A stretch of 64,000 nt of DNA from Lucifuga dentata (Eukaryota; Chordata; Actinopteri; Ophidiiformes; Bythitidae), in the NCBI GenBank assembly GCA_014773175.1, contig VXCM01000439.1:248001-312000 (forward strand). The letters are read 5' to 3'. This document shows positions 13,920 through 27,000 of the stretch, piece by piece. The number at the start of each line of letters is the position of its first letter. Positions within the stretch are counted from its first letter, which is position 1. The notes beneath the pieces are model-generated. The model did no database searches and was not told the DNA's origin. It worked only from the letters and a program-made list of their open reading frames with translations. Made by a program: the position numbers and the translations under genes.

Positions 13920-14680
13920 CCAAATAAATTTCTGATATAAAAGTTGTTTATATAGATATGACAATAAGATACAGAGGACCAATTGACATTGCAAATATTA
14001 TATACTGTAGTAGTTTCTTAGATAAGGCACACAATGCACAGATTCAGGTTCACTTGCCTAAAAATATTTAAACTCCCTATTTATATAAGTATATACAGGA
14101 TCTCGTCATTCCCAGCATGACTCGTTTGGACACATTGGTAAACGTTGCGTTGATTGTACACTGGCCACTTGTAGGGAAGCTGCACAGGGAACACGGGCTG
14201 CAGAACTAGCATGACATGACAGAGCTGTTACATCCATGTATTGTTCTGTGGTCAGTTTAAAACACCTTTAACAGGATGGAGTATGTCAGAAAAATTCTAG
14301 GTTTGTGTTTAGACACGCAGGTTTAACGGAAATGCCCAAAAATGTTGAAGCTGTGTGGGCAAATCCATTGGTGTTTCTTTAGTTTGATATATAAACGTCT
14401 TAAATAAAAGCAGAAAAATTAGAAAGGCAAACCATCTTTTCAAAATTCTACTATGAGATGAGAAATGTATGTTGTTTTTTTTTTGTTTTGTTTTGTTTTT
14501 TGTAATATCATTGCTACATAAAGAAAGAAGTCTCTTGAGCCACCAATATAATTGCTATAAAGGGGCAGTGGAGGTAAGAGGAGGTTTCAGTCCTGGAGAG
14601 AGTTTTTCCCCATCTATTATCCACTCAGTTCTAACAGTGCGTTGGATTTGAAATTGTATGTCTTGGCCTCTGTCTGAAAT

Positions 14681-14683
<3 letters not shown>

Positions 14684-14730
<47 letters not shown>
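14684..14730. repeat. (CA)n microsatellite in sema6d 3' UTR
   Basis: CA on the plus strand, so UG repeats in the inferred sema6d mRNA. Confidence 0.95.
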
Positions 14731-14732
<2 letters not shown>

Positions 14733-15174
14733 CATACACACACACACTCTCATCAGAGGACATCTCATCTCATTCTGGTCAAAACAAAACAAAACAAACA
14801 AAAAAAAACACATAAAATATAAAAAAAAAAAAAAATNAAAAAAAAAAAAAATCTAATTCCAAAATACACGACAAAAACCTCTGTCTAAAACCAATAGCAG
14901 CAAATGTAGTAAATATCCCAGTGAGTTTCCAACATACACCCAGGGTGACCAACCTAACTCCACACATTAACAGAAAAACTGCAAACCTATAGAAATGTAG
15001 TTTAGATTGGTTTAAATAAGAAACGATCTTGATACTGAGAAAATGGGTGACAGTGACTTAGGTCTTAGGACAGATCTTAAGGTGCATCCTCATGTCCACA
15101 TGTGGTTCCACTCTTCATTACCAAGTGTGACGGCCTTATATGTTTGCTGCCTTTACACCACGCTGTTTTCCAAT

Positions 15175-15177
<3 letters not shown>

Positions 15178-15237
<60 letters not shown>
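15178..15237. repeat. (CA)n microsatellite in sema6d 3' UTR
   Basis: About 30 uninterrupted CA units; UG repeats in the transcript. Confidence 0.95.
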
Positions 15238-15818
15238 TCATTTACACTGTTTTCTTTCTGTTTTCTTGATGTCTAATTCAGCTGTTTGTGGTCACGTGTC
15301 TGAAGCAACATGCATACTGTGATTACTGGATTTCTCCTTCTCTGCCCCTGTCATAGACATACCTTTTGTTCAGTTCACATTAGTGGGAAGACAGTGCTCA
15401 AAGGCAGTGACAAATGAGACCCATTCTTCAAGTATTCCACTATTTTTGACCTGCTACCACACACGGCGGCATATTGACCCTTGCCAATACTTGGTATCTA
15501 ATATGGGAACTGATGACACCCAAGCCCAGATACAGTGAGGAGCAGCAGATTTCCTGTTGTCCACTGTTCATACGCTGTGACAAGAGAGGGATATAGAGAC
15601 ATCGGGAGCAAAAAAAAGCCATAAGGAGTATCTTTGGCCACATGTGATTTTCCCTTTTAGTGTGAGTAATGTGCATGTCATTCAAAGATGGCACACTTTA
15701 ATGCACAAACACACACTGGGCCCTACCCCAACATCCTTATAGCCCCCTAGCCCTCAGGGCTCAGAGCTCCACAGTGAAGGCTAAGAGCTCACTCAGAAGA
15801 GTCCATGGTCTTTTAACC

Positions 15819-17011
15819 TTAATAGCTATATTTATTAACCACTCGCATCTGTGAAGTCTGTGGTGGAAACCCATTGGGTTTAGGGGGCACATCTGGCTTT
15901 ATTGATGGGGTCCGTTTTAGCCCCGTGCGAGGGAGTGAGCCATGCCCACTGTAGCTGCTTTGTCGAGATAAAGAAGAGGGATGGGGTGAGTGCATTCCTG
16001 CTCCCATCATTCCACCATGGGAGTCTAGTCTGGAGGGGGGTGTTGGGGGCATGTAACCCCCTCTGTTCATACTGTGTTGGCGAGAGACAGACACCCCCAT
16101 GGTTACCCCATTTGGTGAGGTGGATAGGGAGTGCCTTTGAGAGGNGAGACAGACACCCCCATGGTTACCCCATTTGGTGAGGTGGATAGGGAGTGCCTTT
16201 GAGAGGCACTCCTGTGTAATTGATAGCCCCCTCGTTGCCTCTCCAGTGTGCCCCCCATGCTCAGGCTGCCCGTTGGTGTGGTGGGAGTAGTGGGCATGGG
16301 CACATCCACCCTCTTGGTGGGGCTGTGCCTTGGCAGGGAGGAGGAAGGGGAGTACAGGGAGGCCTCTCGACTTGGCACTCTTGGAGGTACTTCAGTCAGC
16401 TCCTGCATAGGCTCCAGTGTAAGATGTTGCCTTGGGCGGGGCCCTGATCCCTCTTGAAGAATGGCCTTGGGGTTGGCCACAGAATCATTTAAGTGTTTCA
16501 AAAGGTCATTCAGGGTGTTCCTGGCATCCACAGACCTTTTCTGGTCCTTCCTACTTCCTTTAGAATCTGTGTTTTTTAGCTTCTTTTCAGATGAACATGG
16601 TAGTGTATCCTCTCCATTGTCATGGTTAGGGTGGTCATGTGTGGCGTTGGGTAGAACAACAGCACTTGGGATGTGCGAGTGTGCCAAGGCAAGGTGAGGG
16701 TGCTGTGAGTTAGAATGAGGAGGAGGAGGCGATGAAGGGAGGAACTGAGGACTCTTGGCTGATGTGTTGGACTCCTTGCGGGGGCCGCTGACCTTTCCCT
16801 GAGCCCTCTCCCACTGGTTTTTGATGGGCTGCAGGCCCTTCTGTTGAAGCACAGGGGTGGACTCGGGTGTAGGAAGGGCAGCCAGCTCAGGAGGCTGGCA
16901 GCCATCCCGCAGAATCATGGTCTTGGTGTCACTGTTGGGTGTGTTCAAATCCTTGCCATTGCTGAGCAGATTGGTATACAGCTTGGGAGAGTCTATGTCA
17001 GTCTGGTACTC
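15819..17011 (-). CDS. sema6d: sema6d coding exon 19 (cytoplasmic tail and stop)
   Basis: The acceptor gttgttag precedes GAG at 17011; TAA is at 15821-15819. It encodes residues 734-1109, the proline-rich signalling tail. In order it carries [94 protein letters not shown] and the end NKYSY. Several PxxP motifs could bind SH3 or Ena/VASP-type partners, as is known for the family. As assembled the frame is broken: 16084-16144 is repeated at 16146-16206 around an N. Dropping one copy plus the N (62 bp) gives 377 codons with an intact frame, so this is not a pseudogene. Confidence 0.95.
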
Positions 17012-18109
17012 CTAACAACATCAAAATGAAATCAAGATTAACATTAAAATACTCAAACCCAATATCACAGTTAAGAGTTTGATGTAGCATAAGAGGCTGC
17101 TCTGATGGATGTACCTTTACAGGGCTGTCAAAAAGGCCGTTAAGCTTGACAAAGCTTCCAGCAGAGTCTGAGCAGGAAGGCGCAGACTCAGCGTCCTTGT
17201 GGACATGTCTTGGCTTGCGGAGGAAGGAGTCTCGATAGCAGAAGACAACCAGGCCAGCAAGGAGAGCACCCAGGAGAAAAGCAGCAAACACACAGGTGAT
17301 GAGGATGTTCATGTGGACCATCTGGTTGGCCTCACCTGCCTGGATCTCCCAAACACCTACAAAAAAAAATAAATAAAAAATCAGGGCATTGGTTAACTTC
17401 CTGGTGTAAACTTCACAGTGCTCTGTGAAGCCCCCCTCCCCATCCAACAGCCAAAAATGTGCATGTTTGTGTGAACACAACCATGCTATGTTTGTGTGAA
17501 CACAACCATGCTTGAGTTTCTACTTTTACAGTATACCCTCCCTTAAAAAACAAGGTAGTCATTCAACCATAAACAAATCTTCATATGTACTGAGATTTCT
17601 ATTCATTGAAAACCAGATGAAGAAATATGGTGAAGTTGGCAGAAGTTGTTAGGTACCCACATCCAGATCACCATCTATAAGAAGTAGAGCTCTGTTATTT
17701 AAGAAGGGAAGTCTTGAAGCATTGCCTTCTTCCACTAGAGGCTTTTTGCCATGCATTATCCAAGGGGTTAGGAGTGCATTTTGTCTGGGACGTAAACCTA
17801 ATCAAACTTTTCACACAAGGGAAGAAAGTTGGTCAGAAGATAGAGAAGCAATTTTGCTTCTTTTGATAACCGCAGCTCTACTGGAGGTTTGTTAGTAACC
17901 ACAGACACTGGAAGAGTTAGTCATCCACAGCGCTACAGAGACGTGGTGAACACAGCCAGCCAGTGATCCACTACTCATGGTAAACTGTTACCAGAGCCAG
18001 TTAAATGATCTATACTGGCAGAGACAGGCCAAACAAAGAAGGTAAAGAAACAATATAAGAACGGTGATTGGAAGGTTTAGAATACTGATAATAGTGATTA
18101 GAACACTAA

Positions 18110-18157
<48 letters not shown>

Positions 18158-21100
18158 AAACTACCATTTAAAAGAAAGAAACAAACATAGAAAGATGTAC
18201 AGTAACAAACTGTGTGAAAATAAAATGTCTATTTGAAAAACTGAAAAGAAATCAAATTAAAATCTGCCATGTTATCTAATGGAAACCCTTAATAGCTGCC
18301 ATTGTGTGCACATGTGTGTTTGCATGTGTGCGCTATGTGTGCATTTATATTGGTGTGGATTAGTGTTAGTTGCTGGCAGCTATCAGACAGGGCTCCATGC
18401 AGCATGCTGGCTGCCTCCCGGTGGGCCTTACCCTCTTGGCCCCCTGGGAAAGAGTCTAAAGAATGGGAGGTGGCTGGGTCATCCTGCAGCACAAAGCCTG
18501 AGCCGTAGAGCTCTGGACCAGGCCCAGAGCTGGGGCTTTGAGTGGGTATGAGTACAGGGGGGTGTATGGGGCCACTGGGCTGGACAGTGACTGGCGCTGA
18601 TGAAAACTCCATGTCTGTGGTGACAAACAAATTATTAACAAACGGTGCAGACGTGGGTAAAGCATACTGTTATTATTTTGATTAGTAGTCATGGGGCAAT
18701 GGGGAATTTTGAGGGTTAGTGTCCAAAAAAAAAAAAAAAAAAAAAAAATCAATTTTCGTAGATATGTTGCTTAGACATCAAAAATGTTACCACAGTTAAT
18801 CTTTAACAATTTTTCCCTTTTTATTCCCAAACAATATAAGTATATATTGTTTTGCTATGATGATTTAGAAGGGAAAAAATGAGATACTGCAATTCAAAGA
18901 GGAGTTGGTACATAACAGCAATGATGCCAGAAGATGGTGAGACCAGCTGGGCATGCAAGAGAGAGAAAGGAAGAGAACAGGAAGTGATGAGTGAAAAGGG
19001 GAAGTGAATCTTTGCTGAGCTGGAGCAGGAATGTTGTCTGGTGGCTCTGTTGTCTGTGATGATGAAAATGAAGCAGGTGACAAGTGTTCAAGAACTGTTT
19101 GAGAAGATGAACGAGCAGTGGCAGTGGTGGAAAGACAGGGTTGGAGATGCTGAACTCGAGGAAAGAAACCATTTGAGTAAAAGATCAAACTAACCAGAGG
19201 TAGAGTCGTCAAATGATTTGTAATCTGGCGCTGATGTACTGCCCAAAAACGCTAAAAGAATTAGAAGGACAAGAAATCAGTATAAGGGGAGTTCAGAAGT
19301 AAAAACTAAAAAGAGACACTAAGAGTGCAGTTAACTTGGTTTAACAATAAGATATACAGCACTCGCTAGCAGTGTCTTTCTCCAGGCCTGTATATTCCGA
19401 GTCATTGGAGGCCCTCTGGTTCTGATCAATACTGAGGTTCAGCGTGGGTCATGTTCAGCTGGTACAAATGAAGGGATAGATGTTTCAAAGTAAAATCGGT
19501 AAAGGGCAGTTTGGTTGGTCATTAGATAACGTAACCTCTACCATTTGCACCAGCTAAACATGCCTTGTAAATTGTACATGTCCACGTCTGCCTGACATTG
19601 GTTACAGGTGGCCATGTACTGTATGTAGATGTGTGTGTTAATACTGCACATAGTTATGTAGGGACAAGTTACTGGAGTGGTTACTGGTGTGAGTGTGCAG
19701 GCTCATGGTGTGCGTCAGGATGGGTTTGTGTTTCTGATGGCACTTGTGCATGTGTGTGTGTGTTTGTGTCTGTACGTGTGTCTGAGGATAGATAGCGTAG
19801 CATGGAGATGACAACCTTACCGTGACAGTCACCCAGATGGGCTGTGTTTCCAAATTCAACATCCTGCTCATATCCAGCCCTGCGAGAGGACGACAGAAAC
19901 AGACGCACAGAGGGGGACAAAAACAGAAACAAACAGAGAGAGTGTGTGTTTAAGGATAAAAGCTACAGGAAAGTTCTTATCACATTTGCTCATTTGTAAT
20001 ACTTCCATATCCCCCATATTGCAAATGATATTAATTCTGCAGCAGGGGCTTGAACTTACACGATGCCAGGTTGTATCCTCTCACAGGCGCCATGAGGCTT
20101 CCAGCCACAGTAAGGATCCCTTGATGCTATGCAGGACCTGCAGCAACACACACAGACACACACACAAACACACCCCATCATAACACCAGGTTTACTCATT
20201 CTGTGAGTAAATATAATAATCATTATATTATAATAATAATTATATTATAATAATCATTATTTTTTCCTATAATCATTTCTGCCTGACTAAACATTAACCA
20301 CAAGGCATAAGATGATGTTATTATCATTCCCTTTATGACATTTACTGAAAAACAAAACAATAAAATCACAAACCTATGACCGACATGGCAAGGTTTAACC
20401 CCCCTGGGTGTGTGTTTGTGTATCACTTACTTGTGGCAGGAGGAATGCCTTTCGCAGCGACTCAGGGGAATGCGGATGACACAGCTTGAGAAGGCCACAT
20501 ACAGACTGTGTGTGTCTTTGTCCACATGCAGCGAGAGGACGCGCTTGTCATCCTCATGGCTAGAGAGGCACCTGGAGAGGGAAGAGAGAAACCCGATCAG
20601 AGGTTTGTCAGATAAGTCTGTCTACTGTTTCAGTCTCTGTAGATTTAATCAGATGGTGGGGCAGAGATATCGTACAAAGCTTTTTTCTTTCTTTACAGTT
20701 TAACAAGATTGTAACCTCTGGCACACCGGAGCATGCACGTGCACATCCACACATTAACACCCACACATGTAGATGCACAGAAAGTAGACAGACACTGCCT
20801 AACCAACAACTTGAGAGTTGCTGATTCCTCAGCCAGAACAAGAAGGGAAAGAGAAAAAGAGAACAGAGACAGACGGAGAATGGGTGAAAATGTGTGTATC
20901 CCTACTTGGCCCTGTTGAAGACATCTATCTCTTCCAGAAGCAGGCTGTCATTGAGAGAGACAGAGGAAGTCTTGGCCAAAACCTTGAGGACAACACCTGC
21001 TTCAGACCCGATGAATACCACTGTGTAGTTCTTGTGGGGTCCTGCTTCATTGTCCACAGCCAGCGCTGTCAGCCTGTACCTTGACATGCAGCAGGGAGGC

Positions 21101-23741
21101 ATGGATTAGTCATAGCAGATGTTATTCCATGCAAAATAGAAGCAGCCATTTGAATACATAAATCACTTCTGCCCTTGGGCTACTAAAGGTCAAACAATTA
21201 TTTTACTCTCATTATTGCAACTTATACGGACTAAATTATGAGACCTGCTTTCATGTGGCTTTACTTCTGCTCTACAAATTACATTACAGGATTTAATATG
21301 GTTCATTTTTCAGTGCTAGTGTGCTTAACTGTTTACCTCACGCGTGTCTTCGTGAACCAAGGCTCATCCCCAATGGAAGGCACAGCTGTGTCCATGAGGG
21401 GGTGTGACTTGATGAACTGCAGAGTGTCGTCAGGGAACTCAATGGAGCTCTTATAGGACACAGCTGGACCATGACCCGCACAACACCCCGGACTAAGATG
21501 GAGGGAGCACACACATAGAGGGCAAAAGGTCAAAGAGCAGCCTATACTATCACACCTCAGGGAGTAATAACGTGTACTGAAATAGATGAAAAGTGCAATG
21601 ATGGGGGGGGGGAGAGAGGAGCAGGTGCTTATTAGGCTCACCAAAAGGCCTCAGTTGGAAACATGAAATATACATATACATGGTTAGCCTCCATCAATGA
21701 TTTACTAGGGTAATGATGTGCTTCATGGACTTTGTGTTTTGGACGCAGGTCAGGGCTACAAATATAGGGTATATGCTGACTGTAAACAGGTTAAATATGC
21801 AACATGTCTAATTATGCTGGATTAATTATTTAATCATTAGCAGATGGTGAATGTGTGTGCTGGGTCATAGCTAATAACTGGTCCCTTTCTAGTGAAAAAG
21901 ATTTGATTTCACTGGGATTAACCTAGACAAAAAGGGGTTAAGAAAAGGGAAAAATGACAGGTGGCTTAACAGCTACTGTATCAAGAACCTCCGAGAAAGT
22001 TCATCAAACAAAAGCCATGTTAAAATCTCTACAATTTAGATGAAATCACTTTTAGATATCGCTTTGTTTTGCTCTGTCTCTGTACATCTTAGAAGTTTTT
22101 GAATGGAGAAAAGTTTACCGGGGTTTGGGCAGCTTCTCCTCTGGAAATGGAGTCCAAACAGAGTCAGGAGTCTTCTGCTCTTTGAATCGGCCCAGGAATA
22201 CTTTCTCTATGTCAGCCATGGAGAAGGCACACACCGCTGACCCTGGGATGCTGCAGGGAACAAACAATAGCAATACAATATCGACGCGTGACTTCCCTCT
22301 GAACTTCTTATTTCTGTGCTGGGGATTCGTTACTCCATCAACTAACAATTACTGTGGCTCACCTGTTCATCTGTGTGGTGAACACACCCACCACCGAGGG
22401 CACTCCATTGATGTTGACGATGTCAGTGATGGACTGAAGCACGTCAAAGTAGAAGAAGGACTCCCCTGGCACTGAGCAGTTCAGCCTCGCCTTCACAAAT
22501 GATGTCCAGTGCTTTTCCAGCACACGCTGTGACCCACCAACGTCATTCTTACAGATGCGCGCCACACGAGAATACACGACCTGTGAGGAAGCGGGGATTA
22601 AAAAAGGATGCAGAGGGGTGGAAGAGGAAGCAGCAGAGTGAACATCACTGAAATACTTCAACATAGTGAATAATGCATTTCTCCATTCTGTAGCAACTCT
22701 GCACAGACGACTTAACAAACATGCACATGCACACACTCTCATCTTTGACTTTGTGCATGGAGTTTAGTCACCCTGACGGAAGCAAATGCTTAAAAAAAAG
22801 AACACATCCAGTGACCTTGACTGACTTCGTGTAATACCATGTGAGTGTGTACGTATGTGTGTGACTGTACATGTTACCAAGGCTTACAGTATAAATTAAG
22901 CGTGTGAAGCAATTGGCTTTAATAATTCATCCGTGCAAACCTCCGTCAGAACCCAGGTGTCACCCCAGCATTAGTAGGATTGAAATATTTATTAGCTGGT
23001 AGCTGATGGAGGATGTTGGCTTTCTGTGGCTTGGCAGACTAACCTGTGCATTGAATGAGACGTGGTCATATCTGAGGAACATCCTAAAGCCCTGTGCATA
23101 TGTGCATATGATAGAGGGAGACAGAGTGCGCAAGCTCTGGGAGACAAATCTTCTCACTGTGTAATGGTTTTGCATTAAGAGAATGTTCTCAGCAAACATT
23201 ACCTGTTGAATTTTCTCATTTTACATTTGGTGACAAAAATGTATCCGCCAAGGAAGGTGTGTAAGCCATTTTTTTCCATATATATCTGTTTGGAATATCT
23301 AATGCTTATAAACAGCAGGTGGACTGTCTTACCTTGCCCAGATTGCTGTGCTCCACTGCAATCTCTCGGTAGAAAAAGTATACATAATTCCCATACTCTG
23401 CTGCGTGCAGGAAATGAGGTTCTGACAGGGAGACAGAAGGAGAGAGTTGAAGTGTATTTTTGCACCGTCACCACCACTGTGCATGCTGAATATTTCAGGG
23501 ATTTGTACTAGGATTCATATGACTGGGGGGTGACCTAGATTGCCTGTGAGAGAACAGGCCATATTCCCATGGAGCTTAACAAGGGAAGAGTGTGCTCTAT
23601 CACTCCAAGAACAGTGTTGACAGCCCACAAACATACACATTGCCAAAGCATAACGGGCATTTAGTTAGCTGACAGGTAGGTGGTGTATCCCCCAGAAAGG
23701 TAAATGAGAAGAGAAAGAACGATTGAATTATATATATATAG

Positions 23742-23772
<31 letters not shown>

Positions 23773-24064
23773 TTATGTATATACAGGCAGTCCCCAGGTT
23801 ATAAACAAGTTCCGTTTCCACGGCTGTTCGTAAGTTGGATTTGTTCATAAGTTGGAACAGTTAGGTAAGGTGCATATCTAGTGTATATATTTTACCTTTC
23901 TATGCATAAGAAACATTAAAGAAACACTTCCAGATATCCTAAAACACCATAAAACATAATAATACAGTACAGTAATGATAATAATAATAATAATAATAAT
24001 AATACAGTATGCATTAATAATAATAAAAATATACTAACTACAGTATACATGTATATTTATAATT

Positions 24065-24095
<31 letters not shown>

Positions 24096-27000
24096 TGTGT
24101 GTGTGTGGGGGGGTTATAAAAAAACATGTAGTTTTACACTTGCTCTCACTGCTATTGTTGTCTTGCACGTCAGAAGAGGCATCGTAAAGTAGTGCGCCAT
24201 TCATTATTATGAATCAATGTATGTAATTCGAATTTTTAATTCATTAGGCTTTATGGTGATCGGCTTGTAAGTACGGGTTGTTCGTAAGTCGGGGACTGTA
24301 TATAATTGGACTAGTTTGACATTTCCTTATCTCATTTTCTTACCTTTAAGCCATTTAGAGTCATATTTGATTGTTCTCAAGGCTGATCCATCACCCATAC
24401 TGCGATAGATGACGGCATCACTGGCCTGGAAATCAGCTACTGTGGCAGAGTACAGCTTCCCTTCTAAAATATGACAACAAGGAAGACGGTGAGCAAAAAC
24501 TGTGGTATACAGTTCCTCTGTTTTGTTTTACAGTGCTTAATTGGTTGAGTTGTTATCGCTGCAGGCTCAGTTTGGCAAAGACACAGAGATGATAATGAGA
24601 GCATAAGTTGGACCACATTAGTTGTTCTTCACCAAGATGAACTGTGTGTGGGTGTGGTGTGTTGACCCTTACCAGCAAAAAGGGCAACGTTGGTTTGCTT
24701 GGAGTCAAATGGGCACCGTGCCAGTCCATTGATCTCCTCTCCATCAAACTCGAGGTTATCCAGCTGAAGGGAACACAGCAATCACCCACATATTAAAACA
24801 GGTTGGCAAAGGGACACAGTGAAAATGAAATTCAGGAAGAACAAAGAAACCACAGTCCAATTTATTTAGAGGGATATACCGTAAGTAAAGGGTGTGCAGC
24901 TCAAAGTACAGCGCAATAAAGGAACACAAAAAAAACAATGTGCAGGGCAAGGACAGATTTTCGGCATGCATGTGTGCAGAGATGGGGAAATATAAGATAC
25001 AGTAGCAACATTATAATGGAAAAAATAATTCATTACAATTATCCAAAGTAAAAGAACTCATTGTGAAGAAGAGTAGAAGTTAGTTTCACTGTCCAGTGAA
25101 AACCTTATATCTGCAGTTTTTGTGATTTCAAGGTTTCAGGTTAGTTGAAATACCTCAATTTTATACTCCAGCACAGTACTATGTGCTTGTACATGTGCTC
25201 ATTTTCATTTGCAAATCTGAACATAACTTTTAAAAGTCCCACAGCAATGGTTGCTCTGGATACTCACTCTGTAGTATCTGCACATGGGGTTAAAGCCATT
25301 GGTACCACAGATGAACACCAGGTCATCGTTTCTGGGAACCAGCACTTTGATGAAGTTGTGGCACTCGTCCTGAAAACGAGAGGCACAACATGGAAATGTG
25401 TGTTGACAGGCAGCCAGCTTCTCTGCTCGCAGTTACTGCTAAGTATCTTTCCATGTGGTGGATGCAAATGAGAGCAGTGTGAGGTGAATGGATTTTATAT
25501 ACGCACTCTGTGTTTTCCCTTCACAGCACACATCTCTCTGTCTGCTTGGCCTGATCGCCATGTTAGCTTCTGTAAAAAGCAATATATAGTATTAGGCACA
25601 TGAACAGGCGGTAGATCCACACACATATGCTCAAACACGCACAGTCCTCCTGTTTCCACTCCCTCATTTTACAACCTGTCCCGTATGTGATGAATGGCTC
25701 ATTATTTTCTATGGAGCCCTTTTAGTGTTTGTGGATTGAGAGAGCAGCTCCTGGCGAGAATCTTACCCGGTAAGGAATGATCTCATTCCTGTAGGACTCT
25801 CTCAGACTCACGAGGTACACCTGATCTCTGTGGACAGAAAACAGCAAACACACAACTCAATGACACAACAGAACCAGGCAGTAGCTTATATAAAACTCTT
25901 TAAGTGCTCTCTATTAAGTGTAGGAAAAGCAGCGTACTGCAGAGTTAATGCACAGTGAAATCTGAAATCTCGTGGCTGTTATGTGAAACCCTGGATATCC
26001 TCTCTCCTTTCCTGTTTTATATGACAACCACAAATCTTTTCAATTATGTGCTGGGTTTTGAAAAACATTCATAATCCAAACAGGAATTACACATATTTTC
26101 AGTAAAAACATGTGAGTACCCCAAACTGGCAATAGGAGGATTCATCTGACAGCAGTGATACATGTGGTTGTGATTACATCATCTCCAGGGGTGGGAGTTT
26201 TACACAGTGGATGCCGGGTGATTTCCTGCTACAGTATTAGTGCTGTTGGTCAGATTAATCCTAGCGCTCATAAATACCAGAAAGACATGTAAAGATGCCA
26301 AGAAATCCCTGACAGAGCATCAGGCTTGGATGATAGATGTGTTTCCTAGATCAATACTGGCCATATACAACAGACACAGGCCTAGAAGCCCCATATCCAA
26401 TAACACTAAGAGCTTTTTTTCCCCTCCCCTACACCACTGTTTACCTGCCAAGGAGTGACGGAGTGCATTGGTATAGGAGGTGTGAAAGAGAAAGGGTGTG
26501 TGTGTGTGTTTATGTACTATATGTGTGTGCTGCATTTACCTGCCAGCAATGAACAGAGTGTCCTGTATCCTGGTCATCAGCTGAAAGTCAAGGCGATGCT
26601 GTGACTCATTGCCAGAGGGCCTGCCTCTGAATGCAGGGTACTTCCGTGAAACTGGAAAGAGATCATACACACACTATTACCTGATTGAACTACAGATTAG
26701 CAGTAACCACAGTTGATACATGTATTTTCATAGTATTAGTATAGTATATAATATAATATACAACAGAAGATACTGTATATATATGCACATATAAACCACA
26801 CATTTGTAGAAATTGTTTGATGTGTCAAACTTAATTGTACTGATTAGACAAATGCTGTTTATGTACTTTTTACAAATCTTCCAGCGATGGAAGTAATAGT
26901 GCAGTGCAAATACCTATGTTCTGTGTAATTCTATCTGTATGTCATTGTGTTTTGAGTGCGCGTTGGGTAATGGCTGCTTATGTCAGCACATCTCTGTCCT

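Larger units (their letters stand above)
12935..15818 (-). other. sema6d: sema6d 3' UTR (inferred)
   Basis: Sequence directly downstream of the stop with no further coding potential. It contains two CA/TG microsatellites (14684-14730 and 15178-15237) and poly(A) stretches. The lower end is inferred from the distal AATAAA; a proximal signal could give a roughly 1.9-kb UTR instead. No transcript evidence is available. Confidence 0.5.

Noticed and set aside
15819..16948. sema6d as a frameshifted pseudogene
   Set aside because: The break coincides with an N and an exact duplicated flank, and the frame is restored by removing 62 bp. All other exons are intact with good splice sites.
18456..18752. 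Alternative reading frame through sema6d exon 17 and its intron
   Set aside because: A shadow frame of the stalk exon that runs through the intron and begins in a homopolymer.
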